Below, one piece after another: positions 53,767-61,679 of a stretch of DNA of 64,000 nucleotides. The notes under the pieces were generated by a model. The model worked only from the letters and a program-made list of their open reading frames with translations, was not told where the DNA came from and searched no databases. Numbering within the stretch: position 1 is the stretch's first letter; the number at the start of each line of letters is the position of its first letter. Source of the stretch: Modicisalibacter sp033446685 (GTDB lineage Bacteria; Pseudomonadota; Gammaproteobacteria; Pseudomonadales; Halomonadaceae); contig NZ_JAWQLY010000008.1 of assembly GCF_033446685.1 (NCBI RefSeq), forward strand, positions 1 through 64,000, written 5' to 3'. Made by a program: the position numbers and the translations under genes.

Positions 53767-54786
53767 ATGAAACACGCCATCTCACGCCTGCTGCTCGTCG
53801 CCTCCACGCTGGGGCTGTGCGCCTCGGCCGGGGCGGAAACCACCCTGCGCCTGGCGCATTTCTGGCCGGCCGGCTCGGCGGTCAACCAGGATATCTACCA
53901 AGCCTGGGCACGGCAGGTCGAACGGCAATCCAGCGGCCAGCTGAATGTCGAAATCTACCCCTCGCAGACCCTGGCCAAGGCCGACCAGGCCTACGACGCG
54001 GCGGTCAACGGCATCGCCGACATCGCCGTCACCCTGCAGGGCTATACCGCCGGGCGCTTCCCGCTCACCGAGATCGTCCAACTGCCCGGCGTCGTCAACA
54101 GCGCCTCGCAGGGCGCCTGTATCCTGCAGACCCTCTACGATCAGGGCGATATCGCCGGCGAGTACGAAGACAGCCACGTACTGTTTTTGTTCACCACCGG
54201 ACCGGCCTATCTGCACACCCGCGATACCGAGATCAAGACGCCCGCCGACCTTCAGGGCCTGCGCATCCGTCGCCCCAGCGAAGTCGCCGGTGAAATGCTC
54301 GCCAGCATGGGCGCCCAGCCCCTGGGCATGCCGGCGCCGGACATCTATACCTCCCTGCAGCGCGGGGTGATGGATGGCCTGAGCTTTCCCTGGGAGGCGA
54401 TGAAGGTGTTTCGCATCAATGAATTGACCCACTATCACCTGCAGGTGCCGTACTACGCCGGGGCCATCATGGCGACGATGAGCCAGGACGCCTATGACCG
54501 CCTCTCGCCGGAAATGCAGGCGGTGATCGACGACAACAGCGGCATGCCGTGGTCGCTCAAGGCGGGTCAGGTATTCGATAAGCTCGACAAGGCCGGGCGC
54601 GAGGAAGCCGTGGCCCAGGGCGACACCATCCATGTGGTGGAGGATCCGCTCAACGACCCCGCCTGGGCCGCACCGCTCAAGCAGGGGACCGAGAACTATC
54701 TGCAGAGTCTTGAGGGGCGCGGTCTCGACAATGCCGAGGCGGTCTACGAAAAAGCCTTGGCCCTGCGCGAGCGGTGCGAGGCCTGA
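53767..54786 (+). CDS. dctP: DctP-type TRAP substrate-binding protein, orphan paralogue
   Basis: A 339-residue periplasmic binding protein (signal peptide MKHAISRLLLVASTLGLCASAGA) that matches the dctP product at 48155-49192 along its whole length, for example QGYTAGRFPL, FTTGPxYLHT and GMPAPDIYTSLQRGV. It has no dctQ or dctM beside it and is placed between mdlC and the aldehyde dehydrogenase. It probably delivers a different aromatic acid, such as benzoylformate, to the nearby DctQM pair (inference). Confidence 0.9.
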   Translation: MKHAISRLLLVASTLGLCASAGAETTLRLAHFWPAGSAVNQDIYQAWARQVERQSSGQLNVEIYPSQTLAKADQAYDAAVNGIADIAVTLQGYTAGRFPLTEIVQLPGVVNSASQGACILQTLYDQGDIAGEYEDSHVLFLFTTGPAYLHTRDTEIKTPADLQGLRIRRPSEVAGEMLASMGAQPLGMPAPDIYTSLQRGVMDGLSFPWEAMKVFRINELTHYHLQVPYYAGAIMATMSQDAYDRLSPEMQAVIDDNSGMPWSLKAGQVFDKLDKAGREEAVAQGDTIHVVEDPLNDPAWAAPLKQGTENYLQSLEGRGLDNAEAVYEKALALRERCEA

Positions 54787-54838
54787 GCATTGCGTCAGGA
54801 TGCTAACGACACCCGGACAAAGGTTTGAGGAACACACC

Positions 54839-56290
54839 ATGAATACCTTGGAACTGCTGATCGGCGGCGAACGTCATGCCGCCCAGGACGACAGGACCTT
54901 CGAACGCGCCAATCCGCTGAGCGGCGAGACCGTCACCCGGGCGGCGGCGGCCTCGGTCGAGGACGCCCGGGCCGCGGCGAATGCCGCCGGGGAGGCCTTC
55001 AAGGCCTGGTCGCAGACCGGCCCCGGCGAGCGCCGCGCCAAGTTGCTCAAGGCCGCCGAGCTGATGGAGGCGCGCCAGGACGCGTTCATCGAACGCATGG
55101 TCGGCGAGACCGGCGCCACGCCGGCCTGGGCCGGCTTCAACGTGATGGTGGCCGCCGGCATGCTGCGCGAGGCGGCGGGCCTGACTACCCAGGTGGGCGG
55201 CGAGGTGATTCCCTCCGACGTACCCGGCAGCCTGGCGATGGGCGTGCGCGTGCCGTGCGGCGCGGTGCTGGGCATCGCGCCGTGGAACGCGCCGATCATT
55301 CTCGGCACGCGCGCGGTGGCCACGCCGCTGGCCTGTGGCAACACGGTGATCCTCAAGGCCTCGGAGCAGTGTCCGGCGACCCACCAGTTGATCGGCGAGA
55401 TCCTGATCGAGGCGGGATTCGGCGAGGGCGTGGTCAACGTGATCAGCAACGCCCCCGAGCAGGCCGCCGAGGTGGTCTCGGCGCTGATCGAGCACCCCGC
55501 GGTGGCGCGCATCAATTTCACCGGCTCGACCGGCGTCGGCCGGCTCATCGCCGAGCAGGCGGCCCGCCAGCTCAAGCCGGCGCTGCTCGAGCTGGGCGGC
55601 AAGGCGCCGTTCGTGGTGCTCGACGATGCCGACCTGGATGCCGCGGTGGAGGCGGCCGCCTTCGGTGCGTTCTTCAACCAGGGCCAGATCTGCATGTCCA
55701 CCGAAAGGCTGGTGGTCGATGCCTCGATCGCCGACGACTTCGCCGACAAGCTGGCCAGGAAGGCCGCCAGCCTGAAGGCCGGCGATCCTCGCGACGCGGC
55801 CAATGCGCTGGGCACGCTGATCAATCGCGAGTCGGGTGACAAGCTCAACGGCCTGATCGACGATGCCGTCGAGAAAGGCGCGCGGCTGGCCGCGGGCGGC
55901 AAGGCCGAGGGCGTGATCATGCAGCCGACGCTGCTCGATGGCGTGACCCCGCAGATGCGTCTGTACCGCGAGGAGTCGTTCGGTCCGCTGGTGGCGATGA
56001 TCCGCGTCGACGGCGAGGAGGAGGCGCTCCGGGTGGCCAACGACAGCGAGTACGGCCTGTCGGCGGCGGTGTTCAGCCGCGACACGGCGCGTGCCATGCG
56101 CGTCGCCCAACGCATCGAGTCGGGCATCTGTCACGTCAACGCGCCGACCGTGCACGATGAGCCGCAGATGCCGTTCGGCGGGGTCAAGTCGAGCGGTTAC
56201 GGGCGTTTCGGCGGCAAGGCCGGTATCGAGGCGTTCACCGAGCTGCGCTGGATGACCATGCAGCTCGGTCCTCGCCAGTATCCCATCTGA
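54839..56290 (+). CDS. NAD(P)-dependent aromatic aldehyde dehydrogenase
   Basis: A 483-residue aldehyde dehydrogenase. The catalytic cysteine is in FFNQGQICMSTERL, the glutamate in LLELGGKAP and the nucleotide-binding loop in NFTGSTGVGRLIA. It is most like vanillin, salicylaldehyde and benzaldehyde dehydrogenases (VPCGAVLGIAPWNAPIILGTRAVATPLACGNTV-type N-terminal half). Following mdlC, it should oxidise benzaldehyde or a hydroxybenzaldehyde to the acid. GAGGA precedes the ATG at 54839. Confidence 0.88.
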   Translation: MNTLELLIGGERHAAQDDRTFERANPLSGETVTRAAAASVEDARAAANAAGEAFKAWSQTGPGERRAKLLKAAELMEARQDAFIERMVGETGATPAWAGFNVMVAAGMLREAAGLTTQVGGEVIPSDVPGSLAMGVRVPCGAVLGIAPWNAPIILGTRAVATPLACGNTVILKASEQCPATHQLIGEILIEAGFGEGVVNVISNAPEQAAEVVSALIEHPAVARINFTGSTGVGRLIAEQAARQLKPALLELGGKAPFVVLDDADLDAAVEAAAFGAFFNQGQICMSTERLVVDASIADDFADKLARKAASLKAGDPRDAANALGTLINRESGDKLNGLIDDAVEKGARLAAGGKAEGVIMQPTLLDGVTPQMRLYREESFGPLVAMIRVDGEEEALRVANDSEYGLSAAVFSRDTARAMRVAQRIESGICHVNAPTVHDEPQMPFGGVKSSGYGRFGGKAGIEAFTELRWMTMQLGPRQYPI

Positions 56291-56398
56291 ACCGCTCGGG
56301 GCCGGCCCGAACGCGTCGTCCCGGGCCTCGAAGGCTGACCCGGTTGTGCCGCTGGGTTACATTCGAGGCTTCGTATAGCCAAGGGACCCTTGCGCGTC

Positions 56399-57322
56399 AT
56401 GCTCAACCCGCGAATAAAGCTGCGCCACCTGCAGGCCTTTCTGGAAGTCGCCCGCCAGCGCAGTTTCGCGCGGGCGGCCGATACCCTGGCCATCACCCAG
56501 CCGGCCATGTCCAAGACCATCCGCGAGCTGGAAGACGCGGTTGCCGCTGCGCTGTTCGAGCGCGGGCCGCGTGGCGTGACGCTCACGCCCTCGGGTATGG
56601 CGCTGCTGCGTCACGCCGGGCCGGCGATCAACCTGCTGCAGGAGGGATTGGCCGCCGTGCGTCAGCCGGCGAGCGGCGAGGCGGCGGTTCGGGTCGGCGC
56701 GCTATCGACGGTGGAGGAGGGCTTGCTGCCGCGAGCGGCCCAGGCACTGCATGCGCTGTTTCCCGAGATCCGCCTGCAGGTGCATACCGGACCCAGCGCC
56801 TATCTGCTCTCGCAACTCGGACTGGGCGAGCTGGATCTGGTCGTGGGGCGCATGAGCGAGGCGCGTGAAAGTCGTGGCTTCAGCTTCGAGCATCTCTACC
56901 ACGAGCCGCTGGTGCTAGTGGTCCGCAGCGGGCACTCGCTGGTCAATCTGCCGCGCACGCGGCTGAGTGCCGAAATGCTGGGCGAGCATCCCTGGGTGGT
57001 GCCGCCGGCGCCGACCACGCTCCGGGAACAGGTCGAGCGCTTCTGGGTCGAGCAGGGCTGTCCGCCGCCGCCCATCGCGCTGGAGACCCTATCCCTGGGC
57101 CTGAGTCGCCGTTACGTGCAGCGCAGCGAGGCGCTGTGGGTCGCTCCGCTGGATGCCGTGCGCAGCGAGCTGGCCGAAGGCAGCCTGGTCCGCCTACCCG
57201 TCGACATCGAGGCACACGGTGGCTCGGTGGGGCTGTGTATCAATGCGACCCGTGCGTTGTCACCGGCGACGGAACGCTTGATCGAGCAAATGCGTAACCT
57301 ATCCTGCAAGCGCGATCCGTAA
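56399..57322 (+). CDS. pcaQ: LysR-family regulator of protocatechuate genes (PcaQ)
   Basis: A 307-residue LysR-type regulator that follows PcaQ of rhizobia and agrobacteria: the N-terminus IKLRHLQAFLEVARQRSFARAAD and effector segments such as LSQLGLGELDLVVGRM and FSFEHLYHEPLVLVVRSGH. PcaQ activates pca genes in response to beta-carboxymuconate pathway intermediates. A perfect ATAACC-N4-GGTTAT box, the PcaQ-type site, lies ahead of pcaHG 1.5 kb downstream. ATG at 56399 is used; a TTG three codons earlier is possible. Confidence 0.85.
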   Translation: MLNPRIKLRHLQAFLEVARQRSFARAADTLAITQPAMSKTIRELEDAVAAALFERGPRGVTLTPSGMALLRHAGPAINLLQEGLAAVRQPASGEAAVRVGALSTVEEGLLPRAAQALHALFPEIRLQVHTGPSAYLLSQLGLGELDLVVGRMSEARESRGFSFEHLYHEPLVLVVRSGHSLVNLPRTRLSAEMLGEHPWVVPPAPTTLREQVERFWVEQGCPPPPIALETLSLGLSRRYVQRSEALWVAPLDAVRSELAEGSLVRLPVDIEAHGGSVGLCINATRALSPATERLIEQMRNLSCKRDP

Positions 57323-57440
57323 ACGAGTGGAACAGGCCAGACGGGTTAGGCCCAGGCACAGTTCAAGCGTTATCGGAGGTGCAGATCAGACATGCCGACA
57401 CCGGCCGAGGTTTCGGCTCATTTGCAGCGAGAGGTGGAAG

Positions 57441-58628
57441 ATGGCTAACAACCGTGGTGTCGTCTATGTGGGATCCGGCACGGTAGAAGTGCAGGATATT
57501 GCCTACCCGAAGATGCAGACCCCCAATGGCAAGGCCATTGAGCATGGGGTGATTCTCAAGGTCGTTTCCACCAATATCTGTGGCTCCGATCAGCATATGG
57601 TCCGTGGCCGCACGACCGCTCCTGCGGGGATGGTGCTGGGCCATGAGATCACCGGCGAAGTCATCGAAAAGGGCAAGGATGTCGAATTCCTGGATATCGG
57701 TGACCTGGTCTCGGTGCCGTTCAACGTCGCTTGCGGGCGCTGCCGCACCTGCAAGGAGGGGCACACCGGGGTATGTCTGCACGTCAACGACGAGCGTGCG
57801 GGTGGGGCCTATGGCTATGTCGACATGGGTGGCTGGGTCGGCGGTCAGGCGCACTATGTCATGGTGCCGTATGCCGACTTCAACCTGCTCAAGTTCCCGG
57901 ACCGCGACCAGGCGATGGACAAGATCCGCGACCTGACGATGTTGAGCGATATCCTGCCGACCGGTTTCCATGGCGCATTGAACGCCAAGGTCGGCGCCGG
58001 CTCGACGGTTTATGTGGCCGGTGCCGGTCCGGTCGGGCTTGCCGCTGCGGCGTCGGCACGCTTGCTGGGAGCGGCGGTCGTGATGATCGGGGATTTCAAC
58101 CAGCAACGCCTGGAGCATGCCCGCAAGATGGGCTTCGAACCCATCGACCTGAGCCGGCATGACCGCCTGGGCGAGATGATCGCTGCGGTCGTCGGCGAGC
58201 CGCAGGTCGATAGCGCCATCGACGCTGTGGGGTTCGAGGCCGTGGGGCACGGCGGCAAGGAACAGCCGGCGGTAGTGCTCAACCAAATGATGGAAGTCAC
58301 CCGCGAGGCGGGGTCGATCGGGATCCCCGGGCTGTATGTCACCGAGGACCCCGGTGCTGCCGAGCAGGCGGCCCAGAGCGGCAACCTCAGCTTGCGCTTC
58401 GGCCTGGGCTGGGCCAAGGCGCATTCCTTCCATACCGGGCAGACCCCGGTGGTGCAGTACAATCGCCAACTGATGCAGGCGATTCTGCACGGCCGTCTCA
58501 ATATCGCCGAGATCGTCAATGCCCAGGTCATCTCGCTGGAAGACGCGCCGCAAGGCTATCAGCAGTTCGACTCCGGGGTAGCCAGCAAGTTCGTGCTGGA
58601 TCCGCATGGCCTACTGGGCGCGGCCTGA
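57441..58628 (+). CDS. fdhA: Glutathione-independent formaldehyde dehydrogenase (zinc-dependent)
   Basis: A 395-residue zinc alcohol-dehydrogenase-family enzyme that closely follows the Pseudomonas putida NAD-dependent formaldehyde dehydrogenase (399 residues). Catalytic zinc ligands are in NICGSDQHMV and GHEITGEV; structural zinc cysteines are in CGRCRTCKEGHTGVC. The nucleotide loop is AGAGPVGLAAAASA. In an aromatic region, formaldehyde would come from O-demethylation of vanillate-type acids; no demethylase is present here. It ends at a terminator ahead of pcaHG. Confidence 0.93.
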   Translation: MANNRGVVYVGSGTVEVQDIAYPKMQTPNGKAIEHGVILKVVSTNICGSDQHMVRGRTTAPAGMVLGHEITGEVIEKGKDVEFLDIGDLVSVPFNVACGRCRTCKEGHTGVCLHVNDERAGGAYGYVDMGGWVGGQAHYVMVPYADFNLLKFPDRDQAMDKIRDLTMLSDILPTGFHGALNAKVGAGSTVYVAGAGPVGLAAAASARLLGAAVVMIGDFNQQRLEHARKMGFEPIDLSRHDRLGEMIAAVVGEPQVDSAIDAVGFEAVGHGGKEQPAVVLNQMMEVTREAGSIGIPGLYVTEDPGAAEQAAQSGNLSLRFGLGWAKAHSFHTGQTPVVQYNRQLMQAILHGRLNIAEIVNAQVISLEDAPQGYQQFDSGVASKFVLDPHGLLGAA

Positions 58629-58671
58629 TTCGAATGACGCCGATGGTGCGGCGGAGGTAAGTAGCGACGCG

Positions 58672-58707
58672 GGCCTGAGTCTCTTTATTGCAAAGGGCTC
58701 AGGCCTT
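58672..58707 (+). terminator. Terminator-like hairpin after fdhA
   Basis: GGCCTGAG / CTCAGGCC arms (58672-58679 and 58698-58705), with a second inner CTTT/AAAG pairing, followed by TT. It closes fdhA and sits between it and the pcaHG promoter. Confidence 0.7.
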
Positions 58708-58770
58708 CCAGGTTCTGTATGAGCCGGTCGGTGGTTGTCGCGGATGTGGTTTCGTTGCTGCGCTCTTGTG

Positions 58771-58814
58771 CTTGCCCACCAGGCATAACCTGAGGGTTAT
58801 GCCTGGTGGGCAAG
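58771..58814 (+). promoter_or_regulatory. 44-base perfect palindrome with PcaQ box ahead of pcaHG
   Basis: Two perfect 20-base arms (58771-58790 and 58795-58814) are separated by TGAG. The centre, 58785-58800, reads ATAACC-TGAG-GGTTAT, which is the PcaQ binding pattern described for Sinorhizobium meliloti (ATAACC-N4-GGTTAA) in fully symmetric form. pcaQ is encoded just upstream, and pcaH begins 94 bases downstream. The rest of the 280-base gap (58629-58908) holds the fdhA terminator and no gene. Confidence 0.85.
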
Positions 58815-58908
58815 ATTTCAATTCCCCACCGCGCGCGGGGAACTGAAACTGGTTGGCCGTCGCCCTTCGGGCCGAGCCTCATCAAGACGCCAGCCATCGA
58901 GGACCGTC

Positions 58909-59661
58909 ATGAAAAAACCAGACAACAGGCGCTTCATCCCGCGCGAGCGCAATTGGCATCCGCCGGCCTACGCGCCTGGCTACAAGACCACCGTGGCCCG
59001 CTCGCCGCGCCAGTCGCCGGTGAGCATGCAGCATCCTACGCGCTCCGAGCTCACCGGGCCCAACTTCGCCTCGCTGCGGCTGGGCCCGCACGACAACGAT
59101 CTGCTGCTTAACTATCGCGAAGACCCCGCGCTCGCTGGGCAGGCCGGTCTGCCGATCGGCGAGCGGATCGTCATGTTCGGCCGCGTGGTCGACCAGCTCG
59201 GCAAGCCGGTGCCCGATACCCTGGTCGAGATGTGGCAGGCCAACGCCGGTGGGCGCTACCGGCACAAGAAGGATGCCTACCTGGCGCCGCTCGATCCCAA
59301 CTTCGGCGGAGTGGGGCGCTGCATCACCGACGCGCAGGGCTGGTATCACTTCCGCACCGTCCGACCCGGTCCCTACCCCTGGCCCAATGACGTCAACTCC
59401 TGGCGCCCGGCGCACATCCACGTGTCGGTGATGGGCCCGGCGATCTCCACCCGGCTGGTGACCCAGATGTACTTCGAGGGCGATCCGCTGATTCCGCTGT
59501 GCCCGATCGTCAATACGCTCAACGATCCCGACGCGGTCGAGACCCTCATCGGACGGCTCGACATGGCGCGCAGCCGGTCGATGGATTATCTCGCCTACCG
59601 CTTCGACATCGTCACGCGCGGCGAACTGCAGACCTACTTCGAACCCGGGGTGACGCTATGA
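58909..59661 (+). CDS. pcaH: Protocatechuate 3,4-dioxygenase beta subunit
   Basis: A 250-residue subunit that carries the ferric iron of the intradiol ring-cleaving enzyme. The four ligands are visible: Y117 (RYRHKKDAY), Y156 (GPYPW), H169 and H171 (RPAHIHVSV). The N-terminal protocatechuate-dioxygenase-specific segment (FIPRERNWHPPAYAPGYKTTV) is present. It overlaps pcaG by four bases (ATGA). Substrate entry point of the protocatechuate pathway. Confidence 0.97.
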   Translation: MKKPDNRRFIPRERNWHPPAYAPGYKTTVARSPRQSPVSMQHPTRSELTGPNFASLRLGPHDNDLLLNYREDPALAGQAGLPIGERIVMFGRVVDQLGKPVPDTLVEMWQANAGGRYRHKKDAYLAPLDPNFGGVGRCITDAQGWYHFRTVRPGPYPWPNDVNSWRPAHIHVSVMGPAISTRLVTQMYFEGDPLIPLCPIVNTLNDPDAVETLIGRLDMARSRSMDYLAYRFDIVTRGELQTYFEPGVTL

Positions 59662-60308
59662 ACCAACAACCGATCCGGAGCCAGCAACCGACTCATGGCG
59701 GCTGCGTGCTGTATCGCGAGACGCCGTCGCAGACCGCCGGCCCCTACGTGCACATCGGCCTGGCGCTGGACGTCGCCGGGATACCGCTGCGCGACGAGGA
59801 GATCTGGAGCCGCCTGGCCACGCCCGAGGCGGACGGCGAACTGATCGAGGTGGTCGGCACGGTGATCGACGGCAACGGCGACCTGGTGCGCGATGCGTTC
59901 CTCGAGGCCTGGCAGGCCGATGCCCACGGCGAGTTCCAGCCCGACTACGACCTGGCGAAGCCGTTCAACAGCTTCGGACGCACCGCCACCACCGCCGAAG
60001 CCGGCAGCGAATGGTCGTTCACCACCGTCAAGCCCGGACGGGTGCCGGGAGCCAACGGCCAGCCGATGGCGCCGCATATCAACCTGGCGATATTCGCCCG
60101 CGGCATCAACGTGCACCTGCAGACGCGGCTGTATTTCGACGACGAAGGCGAGGCCAACGCCGTATGCCCGGTGCTAGGCGCCATCGAATCGCCGGCGCGC
60201 CGCCAGACGCTGATCGCGCGGCGTGAAGAGGGCGACAACGGCACACCCCGCTATCGTCTCGACATCCGCCTGCAGGGCGACGGTGAAACGGTATTCTTCG
60301 AATTCTGA
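59658..60308 (+). CDS. pcaG: Protocatechuate 3,4-dioxygenase alpha subunit
   Basis: A 216-residue alpha subunit that lacks the iron ligands but helps shape the active site. Family segments are ETPSQTAGPYVHIGLAL, DAFLEAWQADAHGEF, GANGQPMAPHINLAIFARGINVHLQTRLYF and a C-terminal ETVFFEF. The ATG overlaps the pcaH stop. A strong terminator follows, so pcaHG forms a two-gene operon. Confidence 0.96.
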   Translation: MNQQPIRSQQPTHGGCVLYRETPSQTAGPYVHIGLALDVAGIPLRDEEIWSRLATPEADGELIEVVGTVIDGNGDLVRDAFLEAWQADAHGEFQPDYDLAKPFNSFGRTATTAEAGSEWSFTTVKPGRVPGANGQPMAPHINLAIFARGINVHLQTRLYFDDEGEANAVCPVLGAIESPARRQTLIARREEGDNGTPRYRLDIRLQGDGETVFFEF

Positions 60309-60328
60309 ACCGAGTCCCTGTCGCCTGG

Positions 60329-60365
60329 AGAACCCCGCCATCCGCAGATGGCGGGGTTCTTCGTT
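60329..60365 (+). terminator. Intrinsic terminator after pcaG
   Basis: A perfect 14-bp stem (AGAACCCCGCCATC / GATGGCGGGGTTCT) with a CGCA loop, followed by TCGTT. It separates the catabolic region from the general genes to its right. Confidence 0.92.
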
Positions 60366-60538
60366 AGCGCTCGGCGCCGGGCCCGGCGCTTGCACGAATG
60401 ATTCGCTCGCGTACTACAATCACGGAAGGTTGCATCCCGGCCGCTATCCTCTGGGAGCGTGGTTCGGCATGTCCGGTGCTGGCGCGTTGCTGGCTGGCGT
60501 GTCATCTTTCGTGGTTCAGCGAAGCGAATAGATGGGTT

Positions 60539-61033
60539 ATGCAGATCTACAATCAAGATTGCCGGACCTCAAGCGGCGAGCCGTTCAATCTGCGCGCCCT
60601 GCGTGGCCAGGTGCTGCTGGTGGTCAATGTCGCCAGCCGCTGTACCTACACGCCACAGCTCGCCGAGCTCGAACGGCTCTATCGGCGCTATCGCTATCAG
60701 GGCTTCACCGTGCTGGCGTTTCCCTGCAACCAGTTCGCCCACCAGAGTCCCGAATCGGCGCGCGCCTTCGGGGCTTTCTGCGAGCGTGAATACGACGTGA
60801 CCTTTCCGGTCATGGAGAAGGTTCGCGTCAATGGCCGTTACGCGCATCCGTTGTTCGTGCTGCTGCGTCGCCAGGCTCCGGGGATGCTGGGCAGCACCCC
60901 GATCAAGTGGAATTTCACCAAGTTCCTGGTCGGCCGCGACGGCCAGGTGATTCGCCGCTTCTCGCCGCGTACCGACCGACTGCGTATCGTGCCGGAACTC
61001 GAAAGAGCCCTGCAGATTCCCTTCTCGGCCTAG
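60539..61033 (+). CDS. Glutathione peroxidase-family thiol peroxidase
   Basis: A 164-residue cysteine-type glutathione peroxidase homologue. The peroxidatic cysteine is in NVASRCTYTPQL; the tetrad partners are in FPCNQFAHQSPES and IKWNFTKFLV. Many bacterial members use thioredoxin in place of glutathione. The resolving cysteine may be the one in AFPCNQF. The ATG at 60539 is chosen because the upstream frame contains the pcaG-side terminator region. A GGTTATGC half-site overlaps the start and is probably chance. Confidence 0.88.
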   Translation: MQIYNQDCRTSSGEPFNLRALRGQVLLVVNVASRCTYTPQLAELERLYRRYRYQGFTVLAFPCNQFAHQSPESARAFGAFCEREYDVTFPVMEKVRVNGRYAHPLFVLLRRQAPGMLGSTPIKWNFTKFLVGRDGQVIRRFSPRTDRLRIVPELERALQIPFSA

Positions 61034-61049
61034 CCGCCGTTATGCCCGC

Positions 61050-61460
61050 TCAATGCGGCGGCTGCTGGCCGCGGGCGACCATCAGGCGCGTCATCAGGGT
61101 ATTCCAGCGTGCCCGGGTGAGCATCGTCGTCAGCCCCGAGAACAGCGCCCAGAAGCCCTTGCGCCAGCCATGCAGCCGTCGGTTATGACCGACCAGCTGG
61201 CGCAACAGACGATTCTCGTCGAAGTCGCGCCAGCTGTCGGTGACCGACATCTGCTGGCGCGCCAGCACCGGCGCGAGCTCCAGACGGAAGATCCACTCCA
61301 GTTGCTCGAGACTCAGGTCGTGGCGTTCGATCACTTCGATCATGCGCGCATAGTCGGTTTCGCGGGGCTCGCTTTCCCGCCATAGCGTCGCCAGGGCGAG
61401 CCACAGTTCGCCACGCTCGTCGACCAGGGTCTGGGGATCCTTCATTTGTGGATCCTTCAT
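61050..61460 (-). CDS. Small hypothetical protein, resembling DUF7079
   Basis: A 136-residue protein from the ATG at 61460, which has GAGGAGG upstream. Its body (ELWLALATLWRESEPRETDY, LSLEQLEWIFRLELAPVL, SWRDFDENRLLRQL) resembles the small alpha-helical DUF7079 family from memory; no function is known to me. A 15-base tandem duplication at the very start encodes MKDPQ twice, giving two in-frame start codons. The C-terminus is basic and hydrophobic. It is convergent with the glutathione peroxidase gene. Confidence 0.7.
   Translation of the reverse strand: MKDPQMKDPQTLVDERGELWLALATLWRESEPRETDYARMIEVIERHDLSLEQLEWIFRLELAPVLARQQMSVTDSWRDFDENRLLRQLVGHNRRLHGWRKGFWALFSGLTTMLTRARWNTLMTRLMVARGQQPPH
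61431..61460 (-). repeat. 15-base tandem duplication at a start codon
   Basis: On the minus strand ATGAAGGATCCACAA is followed directly by ATGAAGGATCCCCAG. The two units differ at two bases and both begin with ATG, duplicating the N-terminal MKDPQ and giving an AAGGA motif between the starts. Confidence 0.9.
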
Positions 61461-61679
61461 GGCAAGGGCCTCCTCGGTGACGATAGAGTGTGCAGGGTAG
61501 GCGCCGTCCACGCGCGGCGCGCGGCTTGGAGCGCTCATCGAGCGTCCACGGCGCAGGGCGGACAGTGCGGCGGCAAACCGCTAGAATAGCCGCATCGGCC
61601 GGCCCCGGTGAACCGGGCCTGGCAAGGAACGCTCCGTTTCTTTTCAAAGCAAGATTCACAATGTAAGTCGAGGTCTGAC

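Noticed and set aside
20319..60308. The catabolic region as an integrative element or plasmid island
   Set aside because: No integrase, transposase, tRNA border, att-like direct repeat or conjugation gene is visible; base composition looks like the flanks.
60535..60542. GGTTATGC as a second PcaQ half-site at the glutathione peroxidase start
   Set aside because: Single half-site without the ATAACC partner and overlapping the start codon; probably chance.
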